Of a stretch of 32,821 nucleotides of DNA, positions 15,511-24,415 are shown piece by piece; the first letter of the stretch is position 1; the number at the start of each line of letters is the position of its first letter. Origin of the DNA: Alphaproteobacteria bacterium (GTDB lineage: Bacteria; Pseudomonadota; Alphaproteobacteria; MPNO01; VGEU01); assembly GCA_016869145.1 (NCBI GenBank), contig VGEU01000028.1:1-32821 (forward strand). Reading direction: 5' to 3'. The notes below the pieces were generated by a model. It did no database searches. It was not told the origin of the DNA and saw nothing but the letters and a program-made list of their open reading frames with translations. A program made the translations under genes and the position numbers.

Positions 15511-16473
15511 TCAGACGCAATAGAGACCGTCGAGCGTGGCGACGTCGAAGCGGTATTTCTGGCTGCAGAACTCGCACGTCACCTCGAGCGCGTCGTCGAT
15601 CAGGAACTCGTCGAGCTCGCGGCGCGGGAACGAGCGCAGCATCGTCCGCACGCGCTCGGGCGTGCAGCGGCATTCCATCCGCAACAACGCCGGGTCGAAC
15701 ACGCGCACACCGTCCTCGTGGAACAGCCGGTAGAGGAGGCGGTGCGGATGGAGCGCCAGATCGGCGAGCTCGGCCGTCGTCGCACTCCCCATCAGGATCA
15801 CGGCGCGGCGCCAGCCGTCCTCGGCCTCCTCATCGACCGGCGCGCCGGCGATGCCCTGGATGCCCTGGCGGCCGATCCGCTGCACCATGATCGCGCCGGC
15901 ACGCCAGCGCCCGTCGCCGCCCTGCGCGCGGGCGACCGCGAGCTTCACCACCGCCTCGAGCTGCTGCGACTGGCGGAAATAGCGGTGCGCGCAGTCGGCG
16001 AGCGTCGCGCCGTCGAGATCGACGATGCCCTGATAGCGCTCCATCTCGGCGCCCTGGTCGACGGTGAAGGCGAGATAGCCGCTGCCCAGGAGGCGCGGCA
16101 CCGACGCCTCTGCATCGCCGGCGTCGGCGCCAGCGTCGGCGATGGCGAGCGCGGCGAGCCGGTCGCGGTCGAACTGGACATAGCCGCGCATGCCGCCGTC
16201 GGTCGTGACGTCGGCCACGAGGAGCCGGATCAGCCCGTCGCCCTTGGCCTGGAGCGTAAAGATGCCGTCATACTTGAACACGTCCGACATCACGGCCGCG
16301 AGCACCAGCGCCTCGGCGAGTAGACGCGCCACTGGCGGCGGGTAGTCGTGATAGCCGAGGATGCGGTCGAGCACGGGACCGAGCCGGACGAGCCGCCCGC
16401 GCGCGGCGAGGGTGTCGAGCTGGAACGGCTGCACGAGATCGTCGGTCGCGGGGACGGCGCGCGTGTCGTCCAT
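15511..16473 (-). CDS. hslO: Redox-regulated chaperone Hsp33
   Basis: Cytosolic holdase chaperone activated by oxidative unfolding. The 320-residue product has the Hsp33 core from FQLDTLAARGRLVRLG (17-32) through ILGYHDYPPPVARLLAEA (38-55) and LQAKGDGLIRLLVADV (74-89). The C-terminal zinc switch shows CRC at 268-270 and CEFC at 300-303, the four zinc-binding cysteines (C-x-C and C-x2-C) needed for redox sensing. The ATG (16473) directly abuts the argF stop codon, so translational coupling is likely. The YCV C-terminus adds one further cysteine outside the motif. Confidence 0.95.
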   Translation of the reverse strand: MDDTRAVPATDDLVQPFQLDTLAARGRLVRLGPVLDRILGYHDYPPPVARLLAEALVLAAVMSDVFKYDGIFTLQAKGDGLIRLLVADVTTDGGMRGYVQFDRDRLAALAIADAGADAGDAEASVPRLLGSGYLAFTVDQGAEMERYQGIVDLDGATLADCAHRYFRQSQQLEAVVKLAVARAQGGDGRWRAGAIMVQRIGRQGIQGIAGAPVDEEAEDGWRRAVILMGSATTAELADLALHPHRLLYRLFHEDGVRVFDPALLRMECRCTPERVRTMLRSFPRRELDEFLIDDALEVTCEFCSQKYRFDVATLDGLYCV

Positions 16474-17376
16474 TCAGGCGAGACACCAGAGAAGGATGCT
16501 CTTCTGCACGTGGAGGCGGTTCTCCGCCTCGTCCCAGACCACCGACTGTGGCCCGTCGATCACGCCGTCGGTGACCTCCTCGCCACGATGGGCGGGCAGG
16601 CAGTGCATGAAGATCGCCTCGCGCCGGGCGCGCGCCATCAGCCGTTCGTCGACGCGGTAGGGCGACAGCACGCGGTGGCGCTCCTCGGTCGCCTTGTCGC
16701 CCATCGACACCCAGGTGTCGGTGACGACGCAATCGGCGCCGGTCACCGCATCGACCGGCGATTCGACCGCGACGATGCGCCCGCCGTTCCGGCGCGCCCA
16801 CTCGATCTCGGTGGCGGCGGGAAAGCGCGTCGGCGGGCAGGCGAGGCGGAGCTCGAAGCCGAAGCGCGCCGCGGCGTGGATCCAGCTCGTCGCCACGTTG
16901 TTGCCGTCGCCCGACCACGCGACCACCTTGCCCGCGATCGGTCCGCGATGCTCCTCGAAGGTCATCACGTCGGCCATGATCTGGCACGGATGCGACCGGT
17001 CGGTGAGGCCGTTGATGACCGGCACGCTCGCGTGGCGCGCGAAATCCTCGATCTTCGCGTGCGCGTTGGTGCGGATCATGACCGCATCGACATAGCGCGA
17101 CAGGACGTGCGCGGTGTCGGCGATCGTCTCGCCGCGGCCGATCTGCATGTCGTTCGGGTTGAGGACGAGCGCGTGGCCGCCGAGCTCCATCATGCCGACC
17201 TCGAACGAGACGCGCGTCCGGGTCGAGGGCTTCTCGAAAATGAGCGCGAGCGACCGGCCTGCCAAGGGCCGCTCGGCACGGCGCGCCTTCTTGAGCGCGC
17301 GCGCCGTCTCGAGGATCGCGCGGAGCGTCGGCGCGTCGATCTCGGTGAGATCGAGGAAGTGGCGGACCGTAGCCAT
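16474..17376 (-). CDS. argF: Ornithine carbamoyltransferase
   Basis: Makes citrulline from ornithine and carbamoyl phosphate in arginine synthesis. The 300-residue product carries the carbamoyl-phosphate motif STRT (51-54), HPCQ (129-132), the ornithine-side DxxxSMG segment ([10 protein letters not shown], near 222-231) and HCLP (258-261). These mark OTCase rather than aspartate carbamoyltransferase. Start ATG 17376 is chosen because it overlaps the argD stop (TGATG) and family homology begins with RHFLDL. Sequence further upstream in this frame is an argD shadow. It is the middle gene of the argD-argF-hslO operon. Confidence 0.96.
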   Translation of the reverse strand: MATVRHFLDLTEIDAPTLRAILETARALKKARRAERPLAGRSLALIFEKPSTRTRVSFEVGMMELGGHALVLNPNDMQIGRGETIADTAHVLSRYVDAVMIRTNAHAKIEDFARHASVPVINGLTDRSHPCQIMADVMTFEEHRGPIAGKVVAWSGDGNNVATSWIHAAARFGFELRLACPPTRFPAATEIEWARRNGGRIVAVESPVDAVTGADCVVTDTWVSMGDKATEERHRVLSPYRVDERLMARARREAIFMHCLPAHRGEEVTDGVIDGPQSVVWDEAENRLHVQKSILLWCLA

Positions 17377-18545
17377 CACGCGAAGCTCGCGGCCGCCTTC
17401 TCGAGCGCGGTGACCGCATCGTCGACTTGCGCGCGCTCGATGTTGAGCGGCGGCAGGAAACGCACCACGTTGTCGCCGGCCGGCACGGTGAGGAGACCGT
17501 GATCGCGAAGCCGCGTCGTCATCTCGGCATAGGGCACGACGCACTTGACGCCCCACATCATGCCGGTCCCGCGCACGGTCTCGATCGCCTTCGGGAACCG
17601 CGTGGCGGTCGCTGCGAGCCGTTCGCCGAGATAGCGGCCGGTCTCCTGCACGCGCTCGAAGAAACCGGGCGCCAACATCACGTCGAGGACCGCGTTCGCC
17701 GCCGCCATGGCGAGGAGATTGCCGCCGAAGGTCGAGCCGTGCGTGCCCGCGGTCATCGCCGCCGCGGCGCGCTCGGTCGCGAGGCAGGCGCCGATCGGGA
17801 ACCCGCCGCCGATGCCCTTGGCGACCGCCATCACGTCGGGCGCGATCCCTTCCCATTCATAGGCGAAGAGCTTGCCCGTCCGGCCCATGCCGGTCTGAAC
17901 CTCGTCGAACACGAGGAGGAGGCCGTGCTCGTCGCACGCCTCGCGGAGCGCCTTGAGGAAGCCGCGCGGCGCCGGATGGATGCCGCCCTCGCCCTGCACC
18001 GGCTCGACCAGGATCGCCGCGGTCTCGCCGGTGATCTTGGCCCGCACCTCGTTCATGTTGCCGAAGGCGCAGTGGTCGAAACCCTGCACCAGCGGATCGA
18101 AGCCCTTCTGGTGCGCGGCATTGGTGCCGGCCGAGATCGTCGCCAGCGTGCGGCCGTGGAACGCGTTCTCGAACGTGATGACGCGATAGCGTTCGGGGCT
18201 GCCGACATGGTCCTGGTATTTCCGCGCCATCTTGAGCGAGGCCTCGACCGCCTCGGCGCCGGAGTTGCAGAAGAAGACCGTGTCGGCGAAGGTGCGCTCG
18301 ACGAGGCGCGCCGCCATCTGCTCCTGGCCCGGAACGCGATAGAGGTTCGAGTAGTGCCACACGCGCTTGGCCTGCTCGACGAGCGCTGCGACGAGATGCG
18401 GATGGCCGTGGCCGAGCGCGTTGACGGCGACCCCGGCGGCGAAGTCGAGATAACGGCGGCCCTCGGCGGTGAAGAGGTAGGGTCCCTCGCCCCGCTCGAA
18501 CGCGATGTCCGCGCGCGCGTAGTTCGGCATCAACGCTGGGATCAC
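17376..18545 (-). CDS. argD: Acetylornithine aminotransferase
   Basis: Class III PLP aminotransferase of arginine synthesis (acetylornithine/2-oxoglutarate; may also serve succinyl-diaminopimelate). The product has 389 residues from GTG 18545, which is preceded by GGAGA five bases upstream and begins [15 protein letters not shown], the usual ArgD N-terminus. Visible features: [15 protein letters not shown] (94-108), [13 protein letters not shown] (212-224) and [14 protein letters not shown] (240-253) with the PLP lysine at K243, then [10 protein letters not shown] near 266-275. The open frame extending to 18992 is out-of-family sequence over the divergent promoter. First gene of the argD-argF-hslO-lipoprotein operon. 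Confidence 0.95.
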   Translation of the reverse strand: MIPALMPNYARADIAFERGEGPYLFTAEGRRYLDFAAGVAVNALGHGHPHLVAALVEQAKRVWHYSNLYRVPGQEQMAARLVERTFADTVFFCNSGAEAVEASLKMARKYQDHVGSPERYRVITFENAFHGRTLATISAGTNAAHQKGFDPLVQGFDHCAFGNMNEVRAKITGETAAILVEPVQGEGGIHPAPRGFLKALREACDEHGLLLVFDEVQTGMGRTGKLFAYEWEGIAPDVMAVAKGIGGGFPIGACLATERAAAAMTAGTHGSTFGGNLLAMAAANAVLDVMLAPGFFERVQETGRYLGERLAATATRFPKAIETVRGTGMMWGVKCVVPYAEMTTRLRDHGLLTVPAGDNVVRFLPPLNIERAQVDDAVTALEKAAASFA

Positions 18546-18604
18546 GGCCGTCTCCAATGGCGTCGGGCGGCCGATCCGGGCCGCCGCGTTCCGGCAAAAA
18601 TCGA

Positions 18605-18634
18605 ACCCTACGGGCCGGCGCCGACCTTCGTCAA
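18605..18634 (-). promoter_or_regulatory. Candidate promoter for the argD operon
   Basis: On the minus strand TTGACG (18634-18629) is followed after 18 bp by TAGGGT (18610-18605). Transcription would start near 18598, giving a leader of about 50 nt before the GTG. No ARG-box-like operator is evident. Confidence 0.4.
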
Positions 18635-18664
18635 TAACCGGCCCCGTCGCGGCGCCGAGGGCGC

Positions 18665-18693
18665 TTTGCAGACCCGCCACCCATCCGCATACT
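18665..18693 (+). promoter_or_regulatory. Candidate promoter for the first CoxL-like gene
   Basis: TTTGCA (18665-18670), 17-bp spacer and CATACT (18688-18693) lie 28 bp before the ATG. They are divergent from the argD promoter candidate in the same 175-bp gap. Weak pattern match. Confidence 0.3.
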
Positions 18694-18720
18694 AGCCCGG
18701 GCACGGCAACCGGAGGCACC

Positions 18721-21063
18721 ATGAAACCCCTGATCGGCCAGTCGCTCCGCCGCAAGGAGGATGAACGCCTGCTGACCGGCCGCGGGGCGTTCAGCGACGA
18801 CGTCGGCTTCCCCGGCCAGACCTTCGCGGTGATGGTCCGCTCGCCCCACGCCCATGCTCGGCTCCGCGCCGTCGCGACCGAGGCGGCGCGCGCGGTCCCG
18901 GGCGTCCTCGCCGTCCTCACCGGGCGCGACGCCCGCGCCGATGGTCTCAAGTCGATCCCGCACAACCCGCTGCATTCGAGACCATCCGACATCCCGGTCG
19001 CGAACCGCGACGGCAGCCCGATCTACGTGCCGGCCCATTTCGCGCTCCCCGACGACAAAGCCCGCTTCGTCGGCGAGGCGGTCGCGATGGTCGTCGCCGA
19101 GACGATCGAGGCGGCGCGCGACGGGGCCGAGCGGGTCGCGATCGACTGGGAGGTGCTCGGCGCGGTCACCGCGACCGTCGCCGCGGCCGGACGCGGCGCG
19201 GCCCGGGTCTTCGAGGACCGGCCGAGCAATCTCGGCCTCGATGCCGACATCGGCGATCGCGCCGCGACCGAGGCGGGCTTCGCCAAGGCCGCCCACATCG
19301 CCCGGCTCGACACCACGCTCGCCCGCGTCACCGGCGTGCCGCTCGAGCCGCGCGCGGCGGTCGCGGCCTTCGATCCCGCGACCGGGCGCTACACCATCCA
19401 CGCCGGCTCCGGCGGCACGGTTCGACACAAGCGCGAGATCGCCCACGTCCTCGGCGTGCCGCTCGAGGCGGTCCGCGTCCTGGCCCAGGACGTCGGCGGT
19501 AATTACGGCACCCGGAACGCGCTCTATCCCGAGTTTCCGCTGGTCGCCTGGGCGGCGCGCCGGGTCGGCCGGCCGGTCAAGTGGACCGCCGACCGCACCG
19601 AGTGCCTCCTCACCGACTACCAGGCGCGCGACCTCGTGGTCTCGGCCGCGCTCGCCTTCGACGCCGACGGGCGCATCCTCGCGCTCCGCTCCGACAACCT
19701 CTCCAACATCGGCGCCTACGCGATCTCCTATCTGCCCCTGATCAAGGGCATCGAGATCATGAACCTCACCTACCGCATCCCGGCCGCGTTCGTGCGCGCC
19801 CGCGCAGTGTTGAGCAACACCCCGCCGACCTATCCCTATCGCAGCGCCGGCCGGCCCGAGGTCGTCTATGTGATCGAGCGGCTGATCGACCGCGCCGCGC
19901 GCGCGCTCGGCCTCGACCGCGCCGAGATCCGCCGCCGCAACCTGATCCCGAGATCGGCGGTTCCTTACGACAACCGGCTCGGCATGACCTACGATTCGGG
20001 CGATTTTCCGTTTGTGTTCGAGACCGCGGCGCGGCTCGGCGACTGGACCGGCTTCGCCGCGCGCCGCCGCGACGCGGCGGGACGCGGCCGGCTCCGCGGC
20101 ATCGGCATCGCGAACTATATCGATCTGTCGACCGGCGCGCCGGTCGAGCGCGCCGAGATCGACGTGGTGCCGAGCGGACGGCTCGATGTCGTGATGGGCA
20201 CGCAGGCCTCCGGCCAGGGTCACGAGACCTCGTTCGGCCAGGTCGTCGCCGACCTGATGGAGGTGCCCTTCGACGCGATCACGCTGATCACCGGCGACAC
20301 CGACGTGGTCAAGGCCGGCGGCGGCACGCATTCCGGGCGCTCGATGCGGATGGGCGCGATCGTCCTCAGCGAGGCCGCGCGCGAGGTGCTCGACAAGGGC
20401 CGGCGCATCGCCTCCGTCATGCTCGAGGCCGCGGTCGGCGACATCGGCTATGGCGACGGGCGGTTCCGCGTCGTCGGCACCGACCGCAGCGTCGGATTGT
20501 TCGAGGTCGCCGCGGCCGCGCGGACGCGCGCCGATCTTCCCGCGGCGATCAAGGGACCGCTCCGCGGCCTCTGTCAGATCAACCAGCCGATCGCCGCCTT
20601 CGGCAATGGGTGCCATGTCTGCGAGGTCGAGGTCGACCCCGATACCGGCGTGGTCGAAATCGCGCGCTATTCCGCGGTCGACGACGTCGGGCGCGCGATC
20701 AACCCCCTCACCATCGACGGCCAGACCCATGGCGGCATCGCCCAGGGTTTCGGCCAGGCGCTGCAGGAGCATTGCGTCTACGAGCCGGCGACCGGCCAGA
20801 TGACGAGCGCGACGTTCATGGACTACGCCATGCCGCGCGCCGACCAGCTGCCCAATTTCGTGACCGAGATCGTCGAGGTGCCGGCGCCGACCAACCCGCT
20901 CGGCGTCAAGCCGGGCTCGGAGGGCGGCACCGCGCCCTCGCCCGCCGTCATCACCAACGCGATCGTCGATGCGCTGTCCGACCTCGGCGTCGATCACGTC
21001 GAGCTGCCGGCGAGCCCCGAGCGCGTGTGGCACACGATCCAGGCCGCGCGCGCACGGGGCTGA
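18721..21063 (+). CDS. CoxL-like molybdopterin-binding subunit, xanthine dehydrogenase family (paralog 1)
   Basis: Large molybdenum-cofactor subunit of an aldehyde/xanthine/CO dehydrogenase-type hydroxylase; 780 residues, complete. The ATG has CCGGAGGCACC upstream. Features: RRKEDERLLTGRGAFSDDV (10-28), RSPHAHARL (40-48), GGNYG in the Mo-cofactor loop (259-263), active-site loop YRSAGR (373-378), ASGQGHETSFGQV (about 495-507) and catalytic glutamate E734 in SEGGT. The loop is neither the CSFR loop of true CO dehydrogenase (form I) nor the usual GAGR of form II, so the substrate is unknown and probably not CO. No FAD or 2Fe-2S partner gene is nearby. The HIT/GalT-like gene follows after 8 bp. 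Confidence 0.9.
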   Translation: MKPLIGQSLRRKEDERLLTGRGAFSDDVGFPGQTFAVMVRSPHAHARLRAVATEAARAVPGVLAVLTGRDARADGLKSIPHNPLHSRPSDIPVANRDGSPIYVPAHFALPDDKARFVGEAVAMVVAETIEAARDGAERVAIDWEVLGAVTATVAAAGRGAARVFEDRPSNLGLDADIGDRAATEAGFAKAAHIARLDTTLARVTGVPLEPRAAVAAFDPATGRYTIHAGSGGTVRHKREIAHVLGVPLEAVRVLAQDVGGNYGTRNALYPEFPLVAWAARRVGRPVKWTADRTECLLTDYQARDLVVSAALAFDADGRILALRSDNLSNIGAYAISYLPLIKGIEIMNLTYRIPAAFVRARAVLSNTPPTYPYRSAGRPEVVYVIERLIDRAARALGLDRAEIRRRNLIPRSAVPYDNRLGMTYDSGDFPFVFETAARLGDWTGFAARRRDAAGRGRLRGIGIANYIDLSTGAPVERAEIDVVPSGRLDVVMGTQASGQGHETSFGQVVADLMEVPFDAITLITGDTDVVKAGGGTHSGRSMRMGAIVLSEAAREVLDKGRRIASVMLEAAVGDIGYGDGRFRVVGTDRSVGLFEVAAAARTRADLPAAIKGPLRGLCQINQPIAAFGNGCHVCEVEVDPDTGVVEIARYSAVDDVGRAINPLTIDGQTHGGIAQGFGQALQEHCVYEPATGQMTSATFMDYAMPRADQLPNFVTEIVEVPAPTNPLGVKPGSEGGTAPSPAVITNAIVDALSDLGVDHVELPASPERVWHTIQAARARG

Positions 21064-21071
21064 CCGTCGCC

Positions 21072-22007
21072 GTGAGCGCCTTCCGCCTCAACCCGATCAC
21101 CGGGCGGCGCATCGTCCTCGCACCGGTGCGGCGCGGCCGGCCGAACGATTTCCTCGCCTCGCCCGCCGTCGCGCCGGCACGCTGCCCGTTCTGTCCCGAC
21201 AACGAATCCGAGGTCGAGACCATCCTCGAGGAGATTCCCAACGCCGATGGCAGATTCTGGCAGGCACGCGCGGTCGCCAACCGCTTTCCGATCGTCGCCG
21301 CGCCGGCCGGCCGCCACGAGGTGATCGTCGAGACGCCCGACCACGACCGCGACCTCGCCGATTTCGACGACGACGAGCGCGCCACCGTGCTCGAGCTCTA
21401 TCGTCGCCGCATCGTCGCGCTCGAGGCCATGCCCGGCGCCGAGGCCGTCGTCCTGTTCCGCAACCGCGGGCCGCGCTCCGGCGCCTCGCTCCAGCATCCG
21501 CACGCGCAAGCGATCGCGCTCACCTCCGTGCCGCCGGAGACCGACCGCCGCGCGCGGCAGGCGCGGCTGTTGTGGGCACGGACGCGACGCTGCCCGGTCT
21601 GCGATCTCCTCGGCGCCGAGCGCGCGCACGGCGCACGCATGGTCGAGGACGACGGCGGCTTCATCGCCTTCGTCCCCGAGCGCGCCGAGACGCCGTGCGA
21701 GATCTGGATCGTGCCCGAGCGCCACGACGCCGATTTCGGCACGCTCCATGCCCACGAGATCGCGGCACTCGCGCGCGTCCTCGGGCGCGTGCTCCGCCGG
21801 CTTCGCGCCGCGCGCGGCGATCCCGACTACAACCTGATGCTGCTCGCGCCGCCGCTCGCACTCCGCCCGCGCCCCGAATCGCACTGGTTCTTCCGCCTCC
21901 TGCCGCGGACCGGCGGGCCGGCCGGCTTCGAGATCGCCTCCGGGCTCGCCGTCTACGCTTCGACCGCCGAGGCCGATGCGGCGCTCCTCCGCGCGCAACC
22001 CGGCTGA
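21072..22007 (+). CDS. Galactose-1-phosphate uridylyltransferase-like (HIT superfamily) nucleotidyltransferase
   Basis: A 311-residue GalT-type protein. N-terminal FRLNPITGRRIVLAPVR (4-20) is a classic GalT start. Zinc-type cysteine pairs CPFC (38-41) and CPVC (174-177) are present. WQARAVANRFPIV (63-75), GRHEVIVETPDH (80-91) and the nucleotidyl-histidine motif HPHAQ (142-146, H-P-H-x-Q) complete the active site. Near the C-terminus, ESHWFFRLLPRTGGPAGFE aligns with the H-W-H-x-x-x-x-PR block of bacterial GalT-like enzymes, but the second His is Phe. Activity on galactose-1-phosphate is not assured; an ADP/UDP-sugar phosphorylase is possible. Start GTG 21072 lies 8 bp after the preceding CoxL-like stop, suggesting coupling. 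Confidence 0.82.
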   Translation: MSAFRLNPITGRRIVLAPVRRGRPNDFLASPAVAPARCPFCPDNESEVETILEEIPNADGRFWQARAVANRFPIVAAPAGRHEVIVETPDHDRDLADFDDDERATVLELYRRRIVALEAMPGAEAVVLFRNRGPRSGASLQHPHAQAIALTSVPPETDRRARQARLLWARTRRCPVCDLLGAERAHGARMVEDDGGFIAFVPERAETPCEIWIVPERHDADFGTLHAHEIAALARVLGRVLRRLRAARGDPDYNLMLLAPPLALRPRPESHWFFRLLPRTGGPAGFEIASGLAVYASTAEADAALLRAQPG

Positions 22008-22010
22008 GCG

Positions 22011-22039
22011 TTGGCGCCGGGCGCCGCATCGCCTAGTAT
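22011..22039 (+). promoter_or_regulatory. Candidate promoter for the second CoxL-like gene
   Basis: TTGGCG (22011-22016) and TAGTAT (22034-22039) are spaced by 17 bp. A start near 22046 would give a leader of about 39 nt with AGGAGGTCG before the ATG at 22085. This implies the second CoxL-like gene can be transcribed apart from the first. Confidence 0.45.
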
Positions 22040-22084
22040 CGCGCCGCCACACCAGACGAGACACGCATCAGGAGGTCGCCCCCG

Positions 22085-24415
22085 ATGGGCCAGTTCGCGA
22101 TCGGCCAGCCCGTTCCCCGTACCGAGGACCCGCGTCTCTTGAAAGGGCTCGGCCGCTATGTCGACGACGTCAATCTGCGCGGCCAGGCCCACGCCTATGT
22201 CGTCCGCTCGCCGCACGCGCACGCGCGGATCGTCTCGATCGACAGCCGCGCCGCATCCGCTGCGCCGGGTGTCGTCCTGGTGCTGACCGGCGAGGACTAT
22301 GCCCGCGACGGGCTCGGTTTTCTCCCGGTCGAGGTGCAGCGGAAGCGGAAGGACGGCGCACCGATGGTCCAGCCGCCCCACCCGGCGCTGGTGAAGGACC
22401 GCGTGCGGCTGGTCGGCGACTATGTCGCGTTGATCGTCGCCGAGACCTACGCCGAGGCGAAGGACGCGGCGGAGCTGCTCGAGGTCGGCTACGAGCCCTT
22501 GCCCGCGGTCGTCTCCACCGCCGAGGCGATCAAGCCCGGCGCGCCCCGGGTCTGGGACGATTGCCCGGACAATGTGAGCTGGTATGCCGAGCTCGGCAAC
22601 CGCGCCGCCGCCGACGCCGCGTTCGCGTCCGCCGCCCACGTGACGCGCGCGCATCTCGTCATTCCGCGCATCACGGCGAACACGATGGAGCCGCGCGGCG
22701 CGATCGGCGACTACGACCCGCACGAGGAGCGGATGATCCTCCATGTCGGGCCGCAGAACCCGCATCAGCAGCGCCAGCAGCTCGCCGAGATCTTCAAGGT
22801 GCCCGAGACGCGCATCCGCGTCGTCGCGACCGACGTCGGCGGCTCGTTCGGCATGAAGGGCGGCTGCTACCACGAGAACGTGCTCGTGGTGTGGGCGGCG
22901 CGGAAGCTCGGCCGGCCCGTCAAGTGGGTGAGCGAGCGGAGCGAGGGCCTGATGAGCGACGACCAGGCGCGCGACAACATCACCGACGCCGAGCTCGCGC
23001 TCGACAAGGACGGAAAGTTCCTCGCGCTCCGCGTGCGCACGATCGCGGCGATGGGCGCCTATCTCGCGATCCGCGGGCCGATGCCGCCGGTCAACAATCT
23101 CGGCACGCTCGCCGGCGTCTACACGACGCCCGCGATCCATGTCGAGGTGACGGCGGTGTTCACCAACACCAACTCGACCGCGCCCTATCGCGGCGCCGGG
23201 CGGCCCGAGGCGGCCTATGTGATCGAGCGGCTGATCGACAAGGCCGCGGCCGAGATGGGGTTCGATCGCGTCGCGCTCCGCCGCCGCAATACGATCCCGC
23301 CGTCGGCGATGCCGTTCAAGACCGGGCTCGTCTTCACCTATGACTGCGGCGAGTTCGAGAAGAACATGGACATGGCGCTCGAGATGGCCGACTACGCGGG
23401 CTACCCCGCGCGCGCCGCCGCGACGAGGACGCGCGGCCGGTTGCGCGGCCTCGGGATCACCAACACGATCGAGCAGGCGGCCTCGCCCAATATCGAGAGC
23501 GCGGCGGTGCGCTTCGATCCGTCCGGCACGGTGACGCTCCTGATCGGCTCGGTCTCGCACGGCCAGGGCCACGACACGACGTTCAAGCAGATCCTCTCCG
23601 AGAGGCTCGGTCTCGATACCGACCTCATCCGCCTCGTCGCCGGCGACACCGACAAGATCACCTATAGCCGCGGCACCTTCGGCTCGCGCTCGGCGACCAC
23701 CGCCGGCACCGCGCTCGTCATCGCCGCCGACAAGGTGATCGCCAAGGCGAAGAAGATCGCCGCCCACGTGCTCGAGGCGTCCGAGGGCGACATCGTGTTC
23801 GCGGGCGGCCGGCTCACCATCGCCGGCACCGATCGCGGCATCGGGCTGATCGAGGTCGCGAAGATCGCCTATAACCCGGCAAAGCTTCCGGCCGAGATCG
23901 AGCCCGGGCTCGACGAGACCGGCCAGTTCCTGCCCAAGGTGCCGAACTTCCCCAATGGCTGCCATGTCTGCGAGGTCGAGGTCGACCCCGAGACCGGGCA
24001 GATCACGGTCGAGCGCTACGCCGTCGTCGACGACGTCGGCACCGTGATCAACCCTCTTCTCCTCAAGGGCCAGGTGCATGGCGGCATCGCGCAGGGTCTC
24101 GGCCAGGCGCTGATGGAGTATGTCCACTGGGACCACGGCTCGGGCCAGCTCGTGACCGGCTCGTTCATGGACTACGCGATGCCGCGCGCTGACGATCTCT
24201 GCGCGATCGAGGTCAAGGCGAACGCGGTGCCGACGAAGACCAACTCGCTCGGCGTCAAGGGTGCGGGCGAGGCGGGAACCGTCGGCGCGTTGCCGGCGGT
24301 GATGAACGCGGTGATCGACGCACTCGCGCCGCTCGGCGTCGGCCATATCGACATGCCGCTCACGCCCGAGCGGGTGTGGTCGGCGATCCGCGCGAACGAA
24401 CGGAGGCGGGCATGA
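22085..24415 (+). CDS. CoxL-like molybdopterin-binding subunit, form II (paralog 2)
   Basis: A 776-residue molybdenum hydroxylase large subunit. Key elements: RTEDPRLLKGLGRYVDDV (12-29), RSPHAHARI (40-48), GGSFG (252-256), PYRGAGR active-site loop (367-373, form II type), SHGQGHDTTFKQ (about 490-501) and catalytic glutamate E729 in GAGEAGT. Substrate unknown; form II CoxL proteins are mostly not CO oxidisers. Strong AGGAGG precedes the ATG. Its stop overlaps the SDR start (ATGA), implying translational coupling. Motif positions are identical to those of paralog 3, so the two are close, colinear relatives, whereas paralog 1 is more distant. Confidence 0.92.
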   Translation: MGQFAIGQPVPRTEDPRLLKGLGRYVDDVNLRGQAHAYVVRSPHAHARIVSIDSRAASAAPGVVLVLTGEDYARDGLGFLPVEVQRKRKDGAPMVQPPHPALVKDRVRLVGDYVALIVAETYAEAKDAAELLEVGYEPLPAVVSTAEAIKPGAPRVWDDCPDNVSWYAELGNRAAADAAFASAAHVTRAHLVIPRITANTMEPRGAIGDYDPHEERMILHVGPQNPHQQRQQLAEIFKVPETRIRVVATDVGGSFGMKGGCYHENVLVVWAARKLGRPVKWVSERSEGLMSDDQARDNITDAELALDKDGKFLALRVRTIAAMGAYLAIRGPMPPVNNLGTLAGVYTTPAIHVEVTAVFTNTNSTAPYRGAGRPEAAYVIERLIDKAAAEMGFDRVALRRRNTIPPSAMPFKTGLVFTYDCGEFEKNMDMALEMADYAGYPARAAATRTRGRLRGLGITNTIEQAASPNIESAAVRFDPSGTVTLLIGSVSHGQGHDTTFKQILSERLGLDTDLIRLVAGDTDKITYSRGTFGSRSATTAGTALVIAADKVIAKAKKIAAHVLEASEGDIVFAGGRLTIAGTDRGIGLIEVAKIAYNPAKLPAEIEPGLDETGQFLPKVPNFPNGCHVCEVEVDPETGQITVERYAVVDDVGTVINPLLLKGQVHGGIAQGLGQALMEYVHWDHGSGQLVTGSFMDYAMPRADDLCAIEVKANAVPTKTNSLGVKGAGEAGTVGALPAVMNAVIDALAPLGVGHIDMPLTPERVWSAIRANERRRA

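Noticed and set aside
18631-21033. 800-aa minus-strand open frame opposite the first CoxL-like gene, and similar long antisense frames opposite the other two
   Set aside because: They mirror codon structure of real genes in GC-rich DNA (Asp/Arg/Val/Gly-rich, no domain pattern); the plus-strand CoxL motifs are unambiguous.
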